DNA of 64,000 nucleotides, from positions 650,482-714,481 of the forward strand of contig VXAI01000049.1 in the NCBI GenBank assembly GCA_013399305.1. Direction: 5' to 3'. A program made the translations under genes and the position numbers. Shown in pieces: positions 1-12,001 of the stretch (positions are counted from its first letter, which is position 1; every line of letters begins with the position of its first letter). The notes under the pieces were generated by a model that made no database searches, was not told where the DNA came from, and saw only the letters and a program-made list of their open reading frames with translations. The DNA is from Rostratula benghalensis. Its lineage: Eukaryota > Chordata > Aves > Charadriiformes > Rostratulidae.

Positions 1-66
1 TTTGAATACTTTTCTATTATATATTCTATTATATATATATTTATTCTATTATACTTTTCTATATTA
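1..66. repeat. AT-rich low-complexity tract
   Basis: Imperfect tandem copies of a TTCTATTATA-like unit run through the first 66 bases. The stretch is almost pure A and T with a few C. It probably continues to the left of the window edge. No gene is associated with it. Confidence 0.6.
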
Positions 67-1634
67 ATTCTTTTCTGCACATGTATGACACTTGCTGTCT
101 GAATTATACTGCATCTTGGACTACCAATACAAGCAGGACCTTAGTACTTCAGCTGAATGATTTCTCATTGTGGGGGAAAAACCCTTGTTTTGGAATTTTT
201 CAGTATTTTCAGGCATGTAATAAAGAGCCTTACAAAAAACCCCATTATTTTTCAAGAGGAAGAAAGTGTGTAAGAGATGTTCCGAATAAATACCTGACTC
301 TAAAAGCTGGCAAACAAGCATTTGCCCACTATTGCAAGCAAAACTGAACTACCAAAGTGGAATGCAATGAGACCAAAGTAGTCTTAAGTAGCAGGATGGG
401 GTAACAATCTAGGAATCTTTGACCCTTAAACTTAAGACAGTCTTATTTTTATTAAAAGATACGCTGAAGAATCCTGTAGAATTATAATCGTCGGGTGCAG
501 CTCTCTTGGCTACATAGACTGTATAGTATTGTACAACCAGCATAGTATTCAGCTACCATCTAGTGGGGAGTTTGGGATAGTGTTCTGAAAATTCAGACCA
601 GTAAACACTTGAGAATCATTAACTGTACAGGTATTATACCATGGGGGTTGCTGCAATTTTTTTGTCTGATTGTAGTCCTTACAAGGAAGACCATTCTGCC
701 TCTTAAGGCCTACTTGAATTAAAAGGAGGAAGCATGCTAAAATTGGATGAAGCATATGAATTGTGCAATGCAGAAGCATAGAATTCCTGGGGTTTTATTG
801 CAAAACCAAAAGCTACCCATGTCCCTTTAGGGTCTGGATGTCTCCCATCTTCCTCTCTCTTTTCAAATGGGCATGCTGGGTTAAGTCAGTGTGGTAGATA
901 AAATTCCAAAGTTCAATAACTAAATTACAGTTGCTTTGGCATCTAAACTGTGCATACAATTAAATGCAAGAGTAAAGCAGTAAGAATTAGATTTCCAAAC
1001 CTGAGATGTTGCATAAACCTGCATGTTGCATGTTATTCCTGCTCTCTTTAATTGCAGGTGCTTGTATGGAGGAAGTGGTTGAGTGTGTGTTCCTAAAGGT
1101 AGTTGAAGAAATGGATGGTAGTGATGATGTAAAAAAATTAAAATCTTGCTAGCTCTTGTTACTAAAATGAAGAGAACAAATCGTGGGCCTTGGGGCAGAA
1201 AGTGATGTTGTATCTGGAGATAACTGGGCAGAGGCAATAATCTGAGAAGCCTTTCCAGTCAGTGTGGTACCACTCTACTTGCTTCAAATGTGTGAATGGG
1301 TGATCCTCTTTAATTTGAAGCTATAAGAGTGCTTCCTTCATGTAGGTGATAGTATGAGCTAGTCACTGTGAATTCATTGAGTACTGCTTATTAGGAAATT
1401 CTGTCTGCTGGTTTAGGATGTCTGTTGGTTTATTTGTTTACAATCTGGTAGAGATGTGCTCTTTGACGTGCTGGAGTTCTAAGTGTATGCATTCAGTCTT
1501 GCTTATCAATTGAAGAGTTCCAGAAGAGTTCCAGTGTTGAAAGATTTTTTTTTTTTTTTTTGGGGGGGGGAGATAGTTATTGTATTATATTTGTTTTGTA
1601 TTTTTTAATCTAAGATTCAAGCTGATATTTTAAG
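67..1634. other. Unique non-coding DNA
   Basis: No recognisable repeat or gene in most of this stretch. It holds a CTCF-like site at 552-566, a weak exon-like segment at 1058-1152, an 11-bp near-tandem repeat of AGAGTTCCAG around 1514-1534, and a T17 run followed directly by G9 at 1545-1570. Open frames of 60-105 codons here have no family resemblance and fit chance. Confidence 0.5.
552..566 (-). promoter_or_regulatory. CTCF-like core motif (one mismatch)
   Basis: Read on the minus strand this is CCACTAGATGGTAGC, which agrees with the CTCF core consensus CCASYAGRKGGCRSY at 14 of 15 positions (T replaces the C of GGC). The motif match is seen directly; binding is inferred. It points away from the plus-strand match at 8224. 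Confidence 0.25.
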
Positions 1635-2232
1635 AATCACAGAATGACCAAATGCTATGGGGTTGGAAAGGACCTCTGGACATCATCTAGTCCAATCTGA
1701 CAAATCAGGTCCACCTAGAGCAGGTTGCACAGGAACCTGTCCAGGCAAGTTTGGAATGTCTCCAAAGAAGGAGACTCCACCACCTCTCTGGGCAGCCTCT
1801 GCCAGGGCTCTGCCACCCTCAAAGGGAAGAAGTGCCTCCTCAGGTTTAGATGGAGCTTCTTGTGTTCCAGTTTGTGCCCATTTCCTCTTGTCCTCTCACT
1901 GGGCACCACTGAGAAAACACTGGCCCCATCCTCCTGACACCCACCCTTGAAGTGTCTATGGGTGTTGATCAGATCCCCCCTCAGTCTTCTCTTCTCCAGA
2001 CTCAAAGGACCCAAGTCCCTCAGCTTTTCCTCATCAGAGAGAGTTTCTCCAGGCCCCTTATCATCTTTGTGGTCCCTCTGCTGTACCCTCTCCAGCAGTC
2101 CTTCTGGAACTGGGGGAGCCCAGAACTGGACCTAGTGCTGCAGATGGGGGCCTCCCCAGGACAGAGCAGCAGAGGGGAAGGATGATCTCCCTCCACCTGC
2201 TGGTTACTCTTCCTGATGCACCCCAAAAGTAT
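1635..2232 (-). mobile_element. CR1 LINE, 5'-truncated 3' end
   Basis: Non-LTR retrotransposon fragment read on the minus strand. Its 3' end is at the left, where plus-strand ATCACAGAAT is the complement of the ATTCTGTG CR1 tail, followed by the typical GGTTGGAAAGGACCTCTGGA block. The minus-strand frame at 1715-2014 gives the C-terminal part of CR1 ORF2, including [20 protein letters not shown] and [18 protein letters not shown]. The upstream part is in another frame (about 2020-2238), so at least one frameshift has occurred. Homology ends near 2232, inside the region just downstream of the reverse transcriptase domain. It is closest to the copies at 19661 and 38292. Confidence 0.9.
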
Positions 2233-5098
2233 GGACATATCTCAATAAATTCTGAGAGCCTACTGTCTTGAGCAACACATCTCCCTATTCTTGGAGCTTT
2301 TTCTTGTGGCTGGTGGTGACAAAACAGTTTATGAATAAGCTTGAGAAAATCCACAGCTGTTGCACGGCACTGAAACATAAGCTCTATAAAATCACCTATT
2401 TAGTGATGGGTTTAGTAATCCCTCTGCTACTGATACTTCACAGCTGTGTTGAAATGGAAGCCCAATTTGTCAACAGGAAAGACCTGTGGGCATGGCAATA
2501 GCCTGGGTTTTTTTTGTTACAGAAGTTGTCATGTTTAACATGAAATTATCCTTTCATCGCTTAAATGAGGAAACAGGATTGTATAAATGAATTGAAGAAA
2601 CGAGTTATTCCTCAAGGATGGATCAAGAAATGCTGTTAAAACTAGTGCTGGAACTTGAAAGTTGTGGACTTCAAAGCCATTGAAGCACAAGGAACAAAAC
2701 TACAGAGGTGTTACTTAAATCACCTGGTGGATGTGTAATAGTATGGATTGTGATCCTGAAGGTGTTTACAAGGTTGTACAGATGTGCTGCTTTGACAACA
2801 TAGACTTTTCCCTGTAGCCAGGCAGCACTTCCTCATACTGAGCTTTAGGATGTTTAAAAGTTAAAATAAAGCAAACTTCCTTGGGCAAGGCACTTCTGAA
2901 TTACTGTGCTAGGAAAAAATATTAGTGAGGAACCGTTTCCTGGTCTGAAAACTTACTTTCTTCTGGCTGCAGTAAAGCATTGCTCTCCATTAGCTGGTGC
3001 TTGACTGGCAGGATCAGTAGGTTGTCACAGAAGGTAAATGTACTTGCCCTTAGCAATATAATAAAGAAGGCTATTTAGCTTGGAGTTCCTCTCCTTGTTC
3101 TTCATTCCTGCAATGCAGGGAGCCTTCTATAGACATCTACAAAACAAGAGATAAATCCTTCTCATTCACTGGTCTTAAACAGACCAGAAGAGGCTGCAAA
3201 GCGGTAATAGCACAACAGCTGTGGGATCCATCCAGAAGCCTGGAGGAGAGCCTGAAGAAGAAAGGAAGAAAAAAAAAAAAAAAAAAAAAAAAAAGAAGAC
3301 CATGGCAGAGAAACAACTGCTAATGCTCTCCAGAATTTAGCTATCAGGGACAGAGTGTGTGACAAAACAAGCTGGAATTGGATATCGATGTGCTCCAAAT
3401 ACAGGCTGTTATTATGAAGTAAGGAACTTGTTTATTGGCATTTTGTGCTTGAAGGGATCGATCTTTGTGTTACTGACAGACTGGAATTAAAGGCAAGTTT
3501 CATATTAGATCTTGAGGACATCTATGTTTACAGACACTGGTGTGAGAGTGCTGTCTAAGGTGATGAATACCCTGCGTGAATACTCACGGAAAACTATGTA
3601 CATTCTATGAGAAGCCCTGCCGTTGCCTCCTGGAAACTTGTGCTGAATCTGAAGTAATCTCACAGGAATCAATGAAATGCTAAATCTCTGGCATTAACTG
3701 ATTTTAAAACAAAACACGAACCATGTGTATGTATCTGCTTTATTTCTGACTCTGAAGCAGTTTCTATTGCAATGACTTTTAAGCATAAATAACAATTGCA
3801 TTTAAATAATCTGAAGGTGTTATCTGAGAAACATCCAGGAGAAATCTAGTTTAGTATTTAACAACTGAAGTGCAAAATAAGTTTTGTCTATAGTCACTGT
3901 AAAAGCAGATCCATTGGCCTGTCTTCATATTTACTATATAAAACCAGTGTATGTGATCATAATGGACTCTATTATAGTAGTTTAAAAATCCTGGTTATAA
4001 TACATCCTGACTCCTCTTCACGCAAAGACTTGTAATAACTTTTCTACAGTTCTACACTTAAAGTCATAACTAAAGTAAATTACTGTTCTAACAAGGCCTA
4101 TGTGATTTGTATTTTAGGTTGATGGGGATCTGGCTAAAATTTACCTGTTTTAAGTGTTTGGTTCAGTATTAACAGTTGCACTAGAAGGCAGACATAGGCC
4201 AAGGCATGCACTGCCAAGTGTAGCTTTCTTTGAACTAATTTATACTTGTAACTGTTGCTTCTGTTAAAGTATGACAGTGCTCAAAGCTTGTGGATTAATT
4301 AAGTGCTTGTGAGTAGTGCTTATATAGATTTATTTTGAGGAGGTGAAATTTGAAGTGCCTGTCCATTAAAAATGTTGAATGGTATGTATTTCTGTAATGG
4401 AGATAGAAAACTCAAACACATAGAAACAGAGCCTGTAACTCCAGATAACTGATGTGTTTCCAGAGCTGAATGATTGCTCTATAATAGCACTGAACTTTTT
4501 GATAGCAATATATAATAACTCAAGAACAAGAAAATATATGTAGGAACCCTGATTTGTAAATATGGCAGCTTTTGAAGTTACTTGGTTAGTCTATTAATAA
4601 TCTGAGCCTGGTGTTTGGTAGCTATGGTAGAATGGGGTGAAACTATCCTAATTGCTTCGAATTACTGTAGTGAGCCCACAAAGGAACTGATTCAAAACAA
4701 GTGGAGTGAACTGGAAAGGAACATGCAGCTGTTCCTGGATTCCAAACAAGTTCTGCTTTAGTCATGGGACTGTACAGGTCTTAGACTTCAAACCAGGTGT
4801 ATATACAATGTGCTTGGATGGCTGCTTAAAGATCTGAAGCTGAGCTATTTCTGAGGGATGGTGGTAATACTGTCTCAAACTGGGTAGAGGACAATGTTTG
4901 TTTATTAAAAGAAATTAATTTGGCTGGGGAGAGGGGAGGATACTAAAAACTAGAGTGTTGGGGTGGTTTGGTGGTTTGGGTTTTTATTTTTCCTCTATCA
5001 GGTGCTGGGTTGGTTTTGTTTTGGTGTGAGTTTTTTTATTTTGTGGGGTAGGGAGGGGAATGTGAGGCGTGTCCCCCTCTTATTATGTGTTTGAATAA
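2233..5098. other. Unique non-coding DNA
   Basis: No repeat family or gene recognised. It contains a purine tract with A26 at 3269-3294 and a G/T-rich stretch at about 4955-5065. Open frames are short and unremarkable. An exon-like open segment at 2973-3033 was considered and rejected. Confidence 0.5.
3269..3294. repeat. Poly(A) run, 26 bases
   Basis: An uninterrupted A26 follows a GAAGAAAGGAAG purine stretch and is followed by GAAGACC. No retrocopied gene body is recognisable upstream, so this is probably a simple purine repeat and not a retroposon tail. Confidence 0.8.
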
Positions 5099-5434
5099 TA
5101 TAGCAGCTTTCCAGTATGTGAAGGGAGACTACAGGAGAGCTGGAGAAGGACTCTTTGTCAGGAAGTCCAGTGACAGGACAAGGGGTAACTGCTTTAATTG
5201 GAAGAGGGGAGATTTAGATTAGATATTAGGAAGAAATTCTTTGGTGTGAGGGTGGTGAGAGCCTGGCCCAGGTTGCCCAGAGAAGCTGTGGCTGCCCCAT
5301 CCCTGGAGGGGTTCAAGGCCAGGCTGGATGGGGCTTGGAGCAACCTGGTCTGGTGGGAGGTGTCCCTGCCCATGGCAGGGGGGTGGAACTGGGTGATCTG
5401 TAAGGTCCATTCCAACTTTAACCATTCTATGATT
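5099..5434 (+). mobile_element. CR1 LINE, 5'-truncated 3' end
   Basis: A CR1 fragment ending in CCATTCTATGATT, the CR1 octamer-type tail. The plus frame from about 5198 reads RFRLDIRKKFF, then WPRLPREAVAAPSLEGFKAR, which is the conserved end of CR1 ORF2. The following 3' UTR (TGGTCTGGTGGGAGGTGTCC onward) matches the copies at 39545 and 56957. Bases 5263-5372 are identical over 110 positions to 57239-57348. The 5' break is close to 5099, in sequence resembling the ORF2 region just before the zinc-finger-like C terminus. Confidence 0.9.
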
Positions 5435-7229
5435 GATGTACCAGTCTGGAGGGAATGATTAATTAGGTTAAATCATGAAATCCTGTAGATGAAAACACTT
5501 TGAAATACTCAGGCCACGTGTCACTCATTTGTATTTAAACAGAGTAGTATTTCTGTCCTTATCCATGTACCCAAACTCAATGCAGTTAACTGTCGTATTA
5601 TGTTATACCTGTAAAGGACAAAATTGACCTTTAGGTAGAGAAGGAAGAGGAGAAGTTATGCTTCTTCCAAGGGTCTGTTTCTTGATGTGTTGGATGTTTC
5701 ACTGATGTGGAATCCTAAGCCCAGTGAGCAGGCTGAGTTCAGTAAATGGCACTTTCTCAGCACAGTTACTGGACCTACCTCAATTTGTGTTGAGGGGGAG
5801 GGATGAGCACAAAAGAGATCAGGTCTGTTACGATGTGCTGTGATTTTTATTTTTTTTTTTTCTCATTATACCCTCAAGAACCATTGAAGAAAGCAGAAGG
5901 TGAAGGTGGGTGGCACTTCAAAAGAATGTTCCAACAGTTGTCAGAAGTCAGCCACAGTTCAGCAGATCTAGGGCCTCTCTTTAGCCAAATACATGTTGGT
6001 TGGTGGTTCTGACTGTCTGCATCAGCATCTCTTGTTTTAAATGCTGGTGATGCTCACTTGGGAGTATGAAATAGGGATGCCATCGCTGTCTAGATGTCAT
6101 TCTCCTGCCAGCCTGGCTGAGAGTTGGAAGTGGCCACTGCTGGCAGAGCTGCCTGTGGCTACTGTTGGTATACATGGTATGTATACATTCTTTCTCTTGT
6201 GAAATGGATTCAAAGTTCTTAGTGATAGTTTAGGATCTGAGGCATCCATATTTGGTAACATAAAAAACCTTGTGCTTCTCTTCCTGTGGAGACCCAGGGC
6301 AGGATTTCATGGTGTACTTGCAGCTCTGCTCCCTTGTGGGAGGAGAAAGTTCCCATTACAGGAAAAATTGTACTACTTGCAATTTTGACTACCAATTTAG
6401 CTCCTGCACTTTATAGCTGGCAGTTCTAACATAATTTTTTTAAATGGCACTTGATCCTCAAGTACTTAGCTTAAGGCATTGCCTGGATAGTTACTTGGCA
6501 CTTCTTGATACGGACTTGAAGTCACAGAATTTACCAGTAGTTTATAGTGTGTTTACAGTAAGAAAATTCATATTGTTCCGAGCAAATTATTACTCTGATA
6601 CTTTAGTATCCTGGAATCAAGTATATGATGATTTAAGCTTTTAAGGTAACGATATTGAATGTCCTGTAGTTTTTTAGACATGGCACACAAGTTCCTTATT
6701 CCCTCTGTTTTCACTAGGAGATCATCCTGTGAGCTGCTGCTTGGCTTCCTTTAACTCGGACTTCTGCAATCTTCAAAGTCTCTTCCTTTGCCCACAAAAA
6801 AAGAGGCTGTCTATTATTTTGTCCTGTCACATTCTTCATGACATCTTTCTTTGTAGCACAGCTAATCTAGGCACGTATGGGAGGTGCTGCTCTTCAGGGC
6901 CTAGGGGATTTGGGTCTAGGCTGCTGTAACAGATGAGTAAGATACTGCTACAGAGGGAGATGGAGACACAGATCAGTTTGTTCCCATCTAAAACAGCTTT
7001 TAAAATACAGCTCTACTGGATCTGCCTGCAGCAGTAGTGTTGTGGAGCCCTGGCCAGGGCTGGTGAGTTGTCTTGTGGGCTAGTGATGTGTAGAGCTGGC
7101 CCAGGAGGTTGTGTTTTGTACTGTGCTGTGTCACAAACACTGCAGAAATGGAAAACGATGTGGCAGGCACACAGTGCCTTGGGTCTGTTCGGTGTAAGAG
7201 TATTTGACCAGCGAACACTAGGGGCTTTC

Positions 7230-7250
7230 GGGGGGGGGTGGGGGGGGGTG
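7230..7250 (+). repeat. G9-T-G9 tract (G-quadruplex-prone)
   Basis: Two runs of nine G separated by one T, followed by TG. Each run is long enough to give two G-triplets, so an intramolecular quadruplex is possible. Run lengths in such tracts are often misassembled. Confidence 0.7.
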
Positions 7251-8223
7251 TTCTTGCTTGCACTCTTCCCTTCTCCATCCCCCTCTCTAGTCTTGTCTCT
7301 CTATCCTGGGAGCTGTTCTATACTCTTCAGCTTTATTCTTCTTGCCCGTGTCTCCCTTTGGGAGGTAACACACTTGTTATATTATGTTTTATTCAAAGGA
7401 GGAGGAAAAATCTTGCCGGTGTGAGATTTGCAACATACCTATTCCTCTCCGAGTAGTGCCTGCTTTTTGGTGGTTGCTGTTCATTTGTTTGTTTTAAAAA
7501 AAAAACACAAACAAGCCTACTCTTGAAACATACTTCTGTTTTTCCTCACCTGTGTCCTGTCATCTGTAATAGAATGCCCTAGGGGCCTGGAAGGCATTTT
7601 ACTGATAACTGAACTACTTGAGGTTTGGTACTGGGTTTGTTACTTTCTCATCGCATTTGACACTCATGCTTGTGGGATTTTTCCCCCAGAAACCCTGCTT
7701 TTGATAACCACTGAGAGGTCTCAAGAACTACCTCTATCTTGGATCTTAAGACAGCGTTTGTGTCTATAAAATGATTTATAGGTAATTTTAAAATCTGCAA
7801 TGTTGTATTCCACAGTAAAACTAAATGCAACTTTTCAGATCAGTTCAAAACTTCATGATTCAAATCAACAAAATTTCATGTGCCATGTCTCTTATTCTCC
7901 ACCAAAAATCTGGAGTGACAAAGTTAAATCAGTAGTCTGAACTGGAATTTGTGGCAAGGTCTGGGCACTAGACTCTTCTGGAATTAACAGTCCTTCCCAT
8001 CTGCAATTGAAAACACTTTTTATACTTAGCTGAAATGCCAAGAAGGTTAGGTTAGATGAAGTGAGACCTTATCTGCGTATCCTTTTCCCTGTCCCCCAGC
8101 AGTTAGAACACTTACTGTGTACAAAAATACTTGGTGAGACCCATTACATTTTCTTCAGAAGTACCTAAATCACTAAAGCAAAGGAATTGAGCTGCTGTTT
8201 AAGAAAATACCTGCTGACAAAAC

Positions 8224-8238
8224 CCACTAGAGGGCAAC
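8224..8238 (+). promoter_or_regulatory. CTCF-like core motif (one mismatch)
   Basis: CCACTAGAGGGCAAC matches the CTCF core consensus CCASYAGRKGGCRSY at 14 of 15 positions. The next roughly 250 bases carry more CpG than the surroundings (for example TCGG, ACGA, TGCG, GCCGAGCGCC), as expected for a protected regulatory element. Function is inferred. Confidence 0.35.
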
Positions 8239-11200
8239 GTTGTAAAAGGGATCGGGAGACGAAGATCTGCACGAAGGAACTCTGCTACACAGTCTTTGGT
8301 GACTCGTAATCCTGCGTAGCTCTCTTAAATCTACCAGTAGGAAGAGCTTTGTTTTCAGCTATCAAGGCTTTGATCTAAATTTCTTGCTGTTACGAACTGA
8401 ACGCTTAAAATCCTACTGCTTCTCTTCTAAAGTATTTTCTGTTGCCGTTAATGCTGTTGTGTAGCCGAGCGCCTGTTGGTGCACTTGGGCATCTACAGCA
8501 CCAAGGGAGGCTGTCTGTAGGGGGAGACTGTTTCCTGTGTCTCTCCACTCTGCTGAGCTCTTGGCGGGGGGGGGGGACACACGACTTAAAACTGTTTTTG
8601 CTGTTGTGACAAATATGACTCCCAGAGGGTAGAAATTACTTGTAAAATTCAAGTGAAGCAGTAGTGAAAGATAAGGTCAGTGACTCAGGGGAGCATCCTG
8701 TTGGGAGACCTGTGAGGAAATTCGTGCTGCCTCTCAACTGTGCTTACTTTTTATCACTTTTTTTTGTTGTTGTTGTTATTTTGTTCAGTGGCTGAAAAAC
8801 ACACTTTTGCTTCACTTTACAGAAATGTGATGGTAGCACTGGGGAGAGAGTTCAGAATAATGCTGGAAATGTAACATTTTTATTATAGTAAATGTCTTGA
8901 ACTGCTGTGTACTCCCCTTCAAAGGAGAAAACAAAAATGCTCTTGAAGTACAGTTAAAGATTATCATGATTTTAGGCTTGCTGTCCTTAAATGGTTATTC
9001 TTGACTAACTGGAAACAGACAACTTTAGGCCTACTACAAGAAAAAACTAGATTTTTAAATCTATTTAAGTGTATTTCACTCTTCTACAGTGCATTAAGAA
9101 AATTAATTACTTCTCAACGTATGGAGGTGTGGTGTAGCCGGATGAGACCATTAAGAAGGTAATTTCTTCAAATGAAATGCTTATGTCAGAGGAAAATTAA
9201 TAGTATTTTATGCATGAGTCTATGCGTGAGGCTCTAGAAAACTCCAAAAGCAGTGAATCCTTGAAAGCAGACTTTCTGACAGAAAGTTATTTCATGTGTT
9301 TGTCATGTAGCTCTGCAGTAAGTAAAAGTTGTCTCAAATTAAAAAGAATATTTGCTTCAGTAATCAACAAAGTATATGGAAGAGTCTACTTAAAGGCTGT
9401 CATAGTAAATGCTACTTTCTTACATCCATGATTATTTGATCCATTTAACTTCTGTAGCTTCTGTCAAGCCAAAATTGCTGTTTTGACTAATTTATTCTAG
9501 ATTATCTACCCAAAATGTCTTAAATACTACAAATACTTATTATTTATCTGGTTAAATTCCTAGTACCTTGCTGTGATGGGAAATGAAGCTAAACGGGTCA
9601 TTCTGGCTGCATGTCTGCTCTTTGTGAAGGCTGTGCTTTAGGATCTGGCATCGTGTTTGTCTCTAGCTTTTCCCTGGCTCCTGATCTGTCCTGGGGTCAA
9701 CTGCTTAGCCTGGGTCCACTTAAACTTTTCCAGAGCTCGTGTTGACTCTCCCTCCTGATCTATCAGGCTCCATCTCTCTGGATGTGCATCACAAGGCAAT
9801 CTCTTGGCCTGTATGTTTTTCACTTCGGCTTGTACTGGGATGGCATCAGATCCCATCTGGGCAGGCTTAAATCCTTTGGTAAAATAAATGCAATAACTGA
9901 GCACTGGCTGCTTGTTTATTTTTAATGTTATTACTCAAGCTACTTGCATGTTACATGTGTTTTAGTAAGAGATTGCTTTTGAGATGAGTCAATTGAACAT
10001 CTGTAGATTATATCTAGGACTCTTCTGCTATCTAAAATGTAAGGATACTGGGTGATTCTTTAAGTGCAGTCTGTACTGCTCTGAAAGAATCTGTAAAGTT
10101 GCAGTGGATTTTGTGGCCACTTTGAGTTTTAAAAGCAGTTAGTTACATGGTGGTCAGTCACTGAGAGTGGTGAAGAACAATGTCCTTGGTTTTGGCTTTT
10201 CAGCTCAACAAACATAGCTGCTCTTCTACCATTTTCAGATTGGTTCTTATAATTCACAACACTACATTCTACAGATGCTAAAATATTAAAGATGGATTTA
10301 ATTTTTTTAATCAAATACCACTGTGTTTGCATGTATCATGGATACCAACTTGGTTAAGCACCTAGAGCTCTTCGGAGTTGGGGCCAAGCTTCTGTCCTCA
10401 GTTTCTCCAAGTGTCTAGCACTGTTTATATGTATTCTATTTCATATCCCATATTTTTGTTCTTGTGATCTCTTGGTTCTGAAGCAAACAATCTGTATCCA
10501 ATTTTCCTTGTCCCTACACTGAGCCTGGCATCTGAACTCCTGCGCAGAATACAGCATTCTTTTCATTGTTCCTTAATTATTATCACTTGAAAGACAATAA
10601 TTTTGAAGTGAAATCTAATTGCTCTGTTAGTTCAAACATCTGCTAGAAGATTTCAATAGATAATGGTACTTTGAATTGCTGCAAGCTGGATTCTGTTACT
10701 GATGGCTGGCAAAAGTCTTTACTACATTAACCTTGGAGCTACATTGACAGTAACAGTAAACAGTCTGTACAAATGGAGAAGTTCAAGATAAATACTTGCT
10801 TTAAAAATATTCTGTTACTTTTTTTTTCTTTGAAAAAGGTTCATTCTGTTGACTGGAAATTTTAAAGTTTATTAGAAGTTAGAAAATCTTTGGAGGACTT
10901 TTTTAAATTCTGTGAACCATGCTAAAGCTAATCATCAACTGGAGCCAAAATAATATTGGAAAATCATTCCTGTATAAATGGAAACTATTACAATTTTAAA
11001 AGGTGCAAATGAAACCATACTTTTTCAGAAGGAGACCAATGAAAAGCACTTTATTAGAAAATATAAATCACTTTAATTTTAGATGCAGTAAGGAAAATAA
11101 TTCTTCAGTTTTATTCAAATTGATTGGTACACCTGCAGAGAAAAGCAGCTTTATCATCTCATTATCAGTCAATTAATATTCAGGTCTAAATGTGAATACT

Positions 11201-11533
11201 GTTGCAGTTAACTGTAAATGAATGATTTTATTGAAGTCTTAATAAATGAAGAAAAGCTTCTGCTGTGCTAAATGAGGTCAGGTGGGGGAAAAAATAAAAA
11301 TGAGTAATTCTGGGGGGGATTTTAAAATTGGTGTTTCCAGAGCTTTAAATAGACACTTTTTGGAAGCAAACTTCCTTTTTATTATTTTTTTTTTTAATCA
11401 TATTGAAGTTTACTTAACAAACAACCCCTTTATCCCTTTACAAGGAGTGGTACCATTTCTATTGGTGAACTTCTGCATTTAGGCTTTCTAGTATTTCGAA
11501 GTGTAGAAAGACTTTTCTGAGTTGGAAGAACAG

Positions 11534-11607
11534 ATTTGGATACCAGACAGCATTATCTAAATGTTTATCAATTTGGATACCAGACAGCATTATCTAAATG
11601 TTTATCA
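11534..11607. repeat. Perfect 37-bp tandem duplication
   Basis: Copy 1 is 11534-11570 and copy 2 is 11571-11607. Each starts ATTTGGATACCAGACAGC and ends AATGTTTATCA, and the two are identical at all 37 positions with no spacer. Identity suggests a very recent duplication, a polymorphic indel or an assembly duplication. Confidence 0.95.
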
Positions 11608-11968
11608 GACTCCCATACTTGAAATTGATCTTGAACAGTTCTGCCTTCTTCAATGCATGCCTTGTTAGTGTTCTTTCTGCAATAGTTGGGAGGGACTTCT
11701 GAAAGGAGGGAAGAGAGGGAATGATAAACTTTTCTCTTACAGCAGGAGTAAATTTTCTGCTACATGAAAGACAGAAAAGGCCACAGCTTGCTTGAGCTAC
11801 TCCTTGAAAATTATTAGGGTATAAAAAGGTAGAAGAGTCAAGTTTGTGTATTTCCCTGTAATGTACTTGTCTTGGGCTTGGACTTGAGTCAGGCTTTAAG
11901 TCAGTGCTTTAAATTGGGTTGAAGTGTGGTAAGGCCTCTCTTTTTACACCAAAAAAAAAAAAAAAAAA

Positions 11969-12001
11969 NNNNNNNNNNNNNNNNNNNNNNNNNNNNNNNN
12001 N
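11969..12001. other. Assembly gap (33 N)
   Basis: Thirty-three N lie between a run of A (11951-11968) and a G-rich start (GGGGTGGGGGTG). The gap sits in a homopolymer context that is hard to sequence, so its true length is unknown. Confidence 0.98.

Larger units (their letters stand above)
5435..11533. other. Unique non-coding DNA
   Basis: No interspersed repeat recognised with confidence. It contains a pyrimidine-rich tract at about 5840-5865, the G9-T-G9 tract at 7230-7250, a CTCF-like site with local CpG enrichment at about 8220-8480, and a G11 run at 8566-8576. A minus-strand open frame at 9638-9904 (88 codons, charged and Lys/Gln/Arg-rich) has no recognised family and no clear splice context. 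Confidence 0.45.

Noticed and set aside
2973..3033. 61-base splice-flanked open segment (plus)
   Set aside because: Acceptor and donor are acceptable, but the peptide has no character and such pairs are frequent by chance.
3241..3294. Poly(A) as a retrogene tail
   Set aside because: Upstream sequence is a purine simple repeat, with no gene body and no target-site duplication seen.
9638..9904. 88-codon charged minus-strand frame
   Set aside because: Looks somewhat protein-like, but no family, no start context and no clear splice sites; length is within chance.
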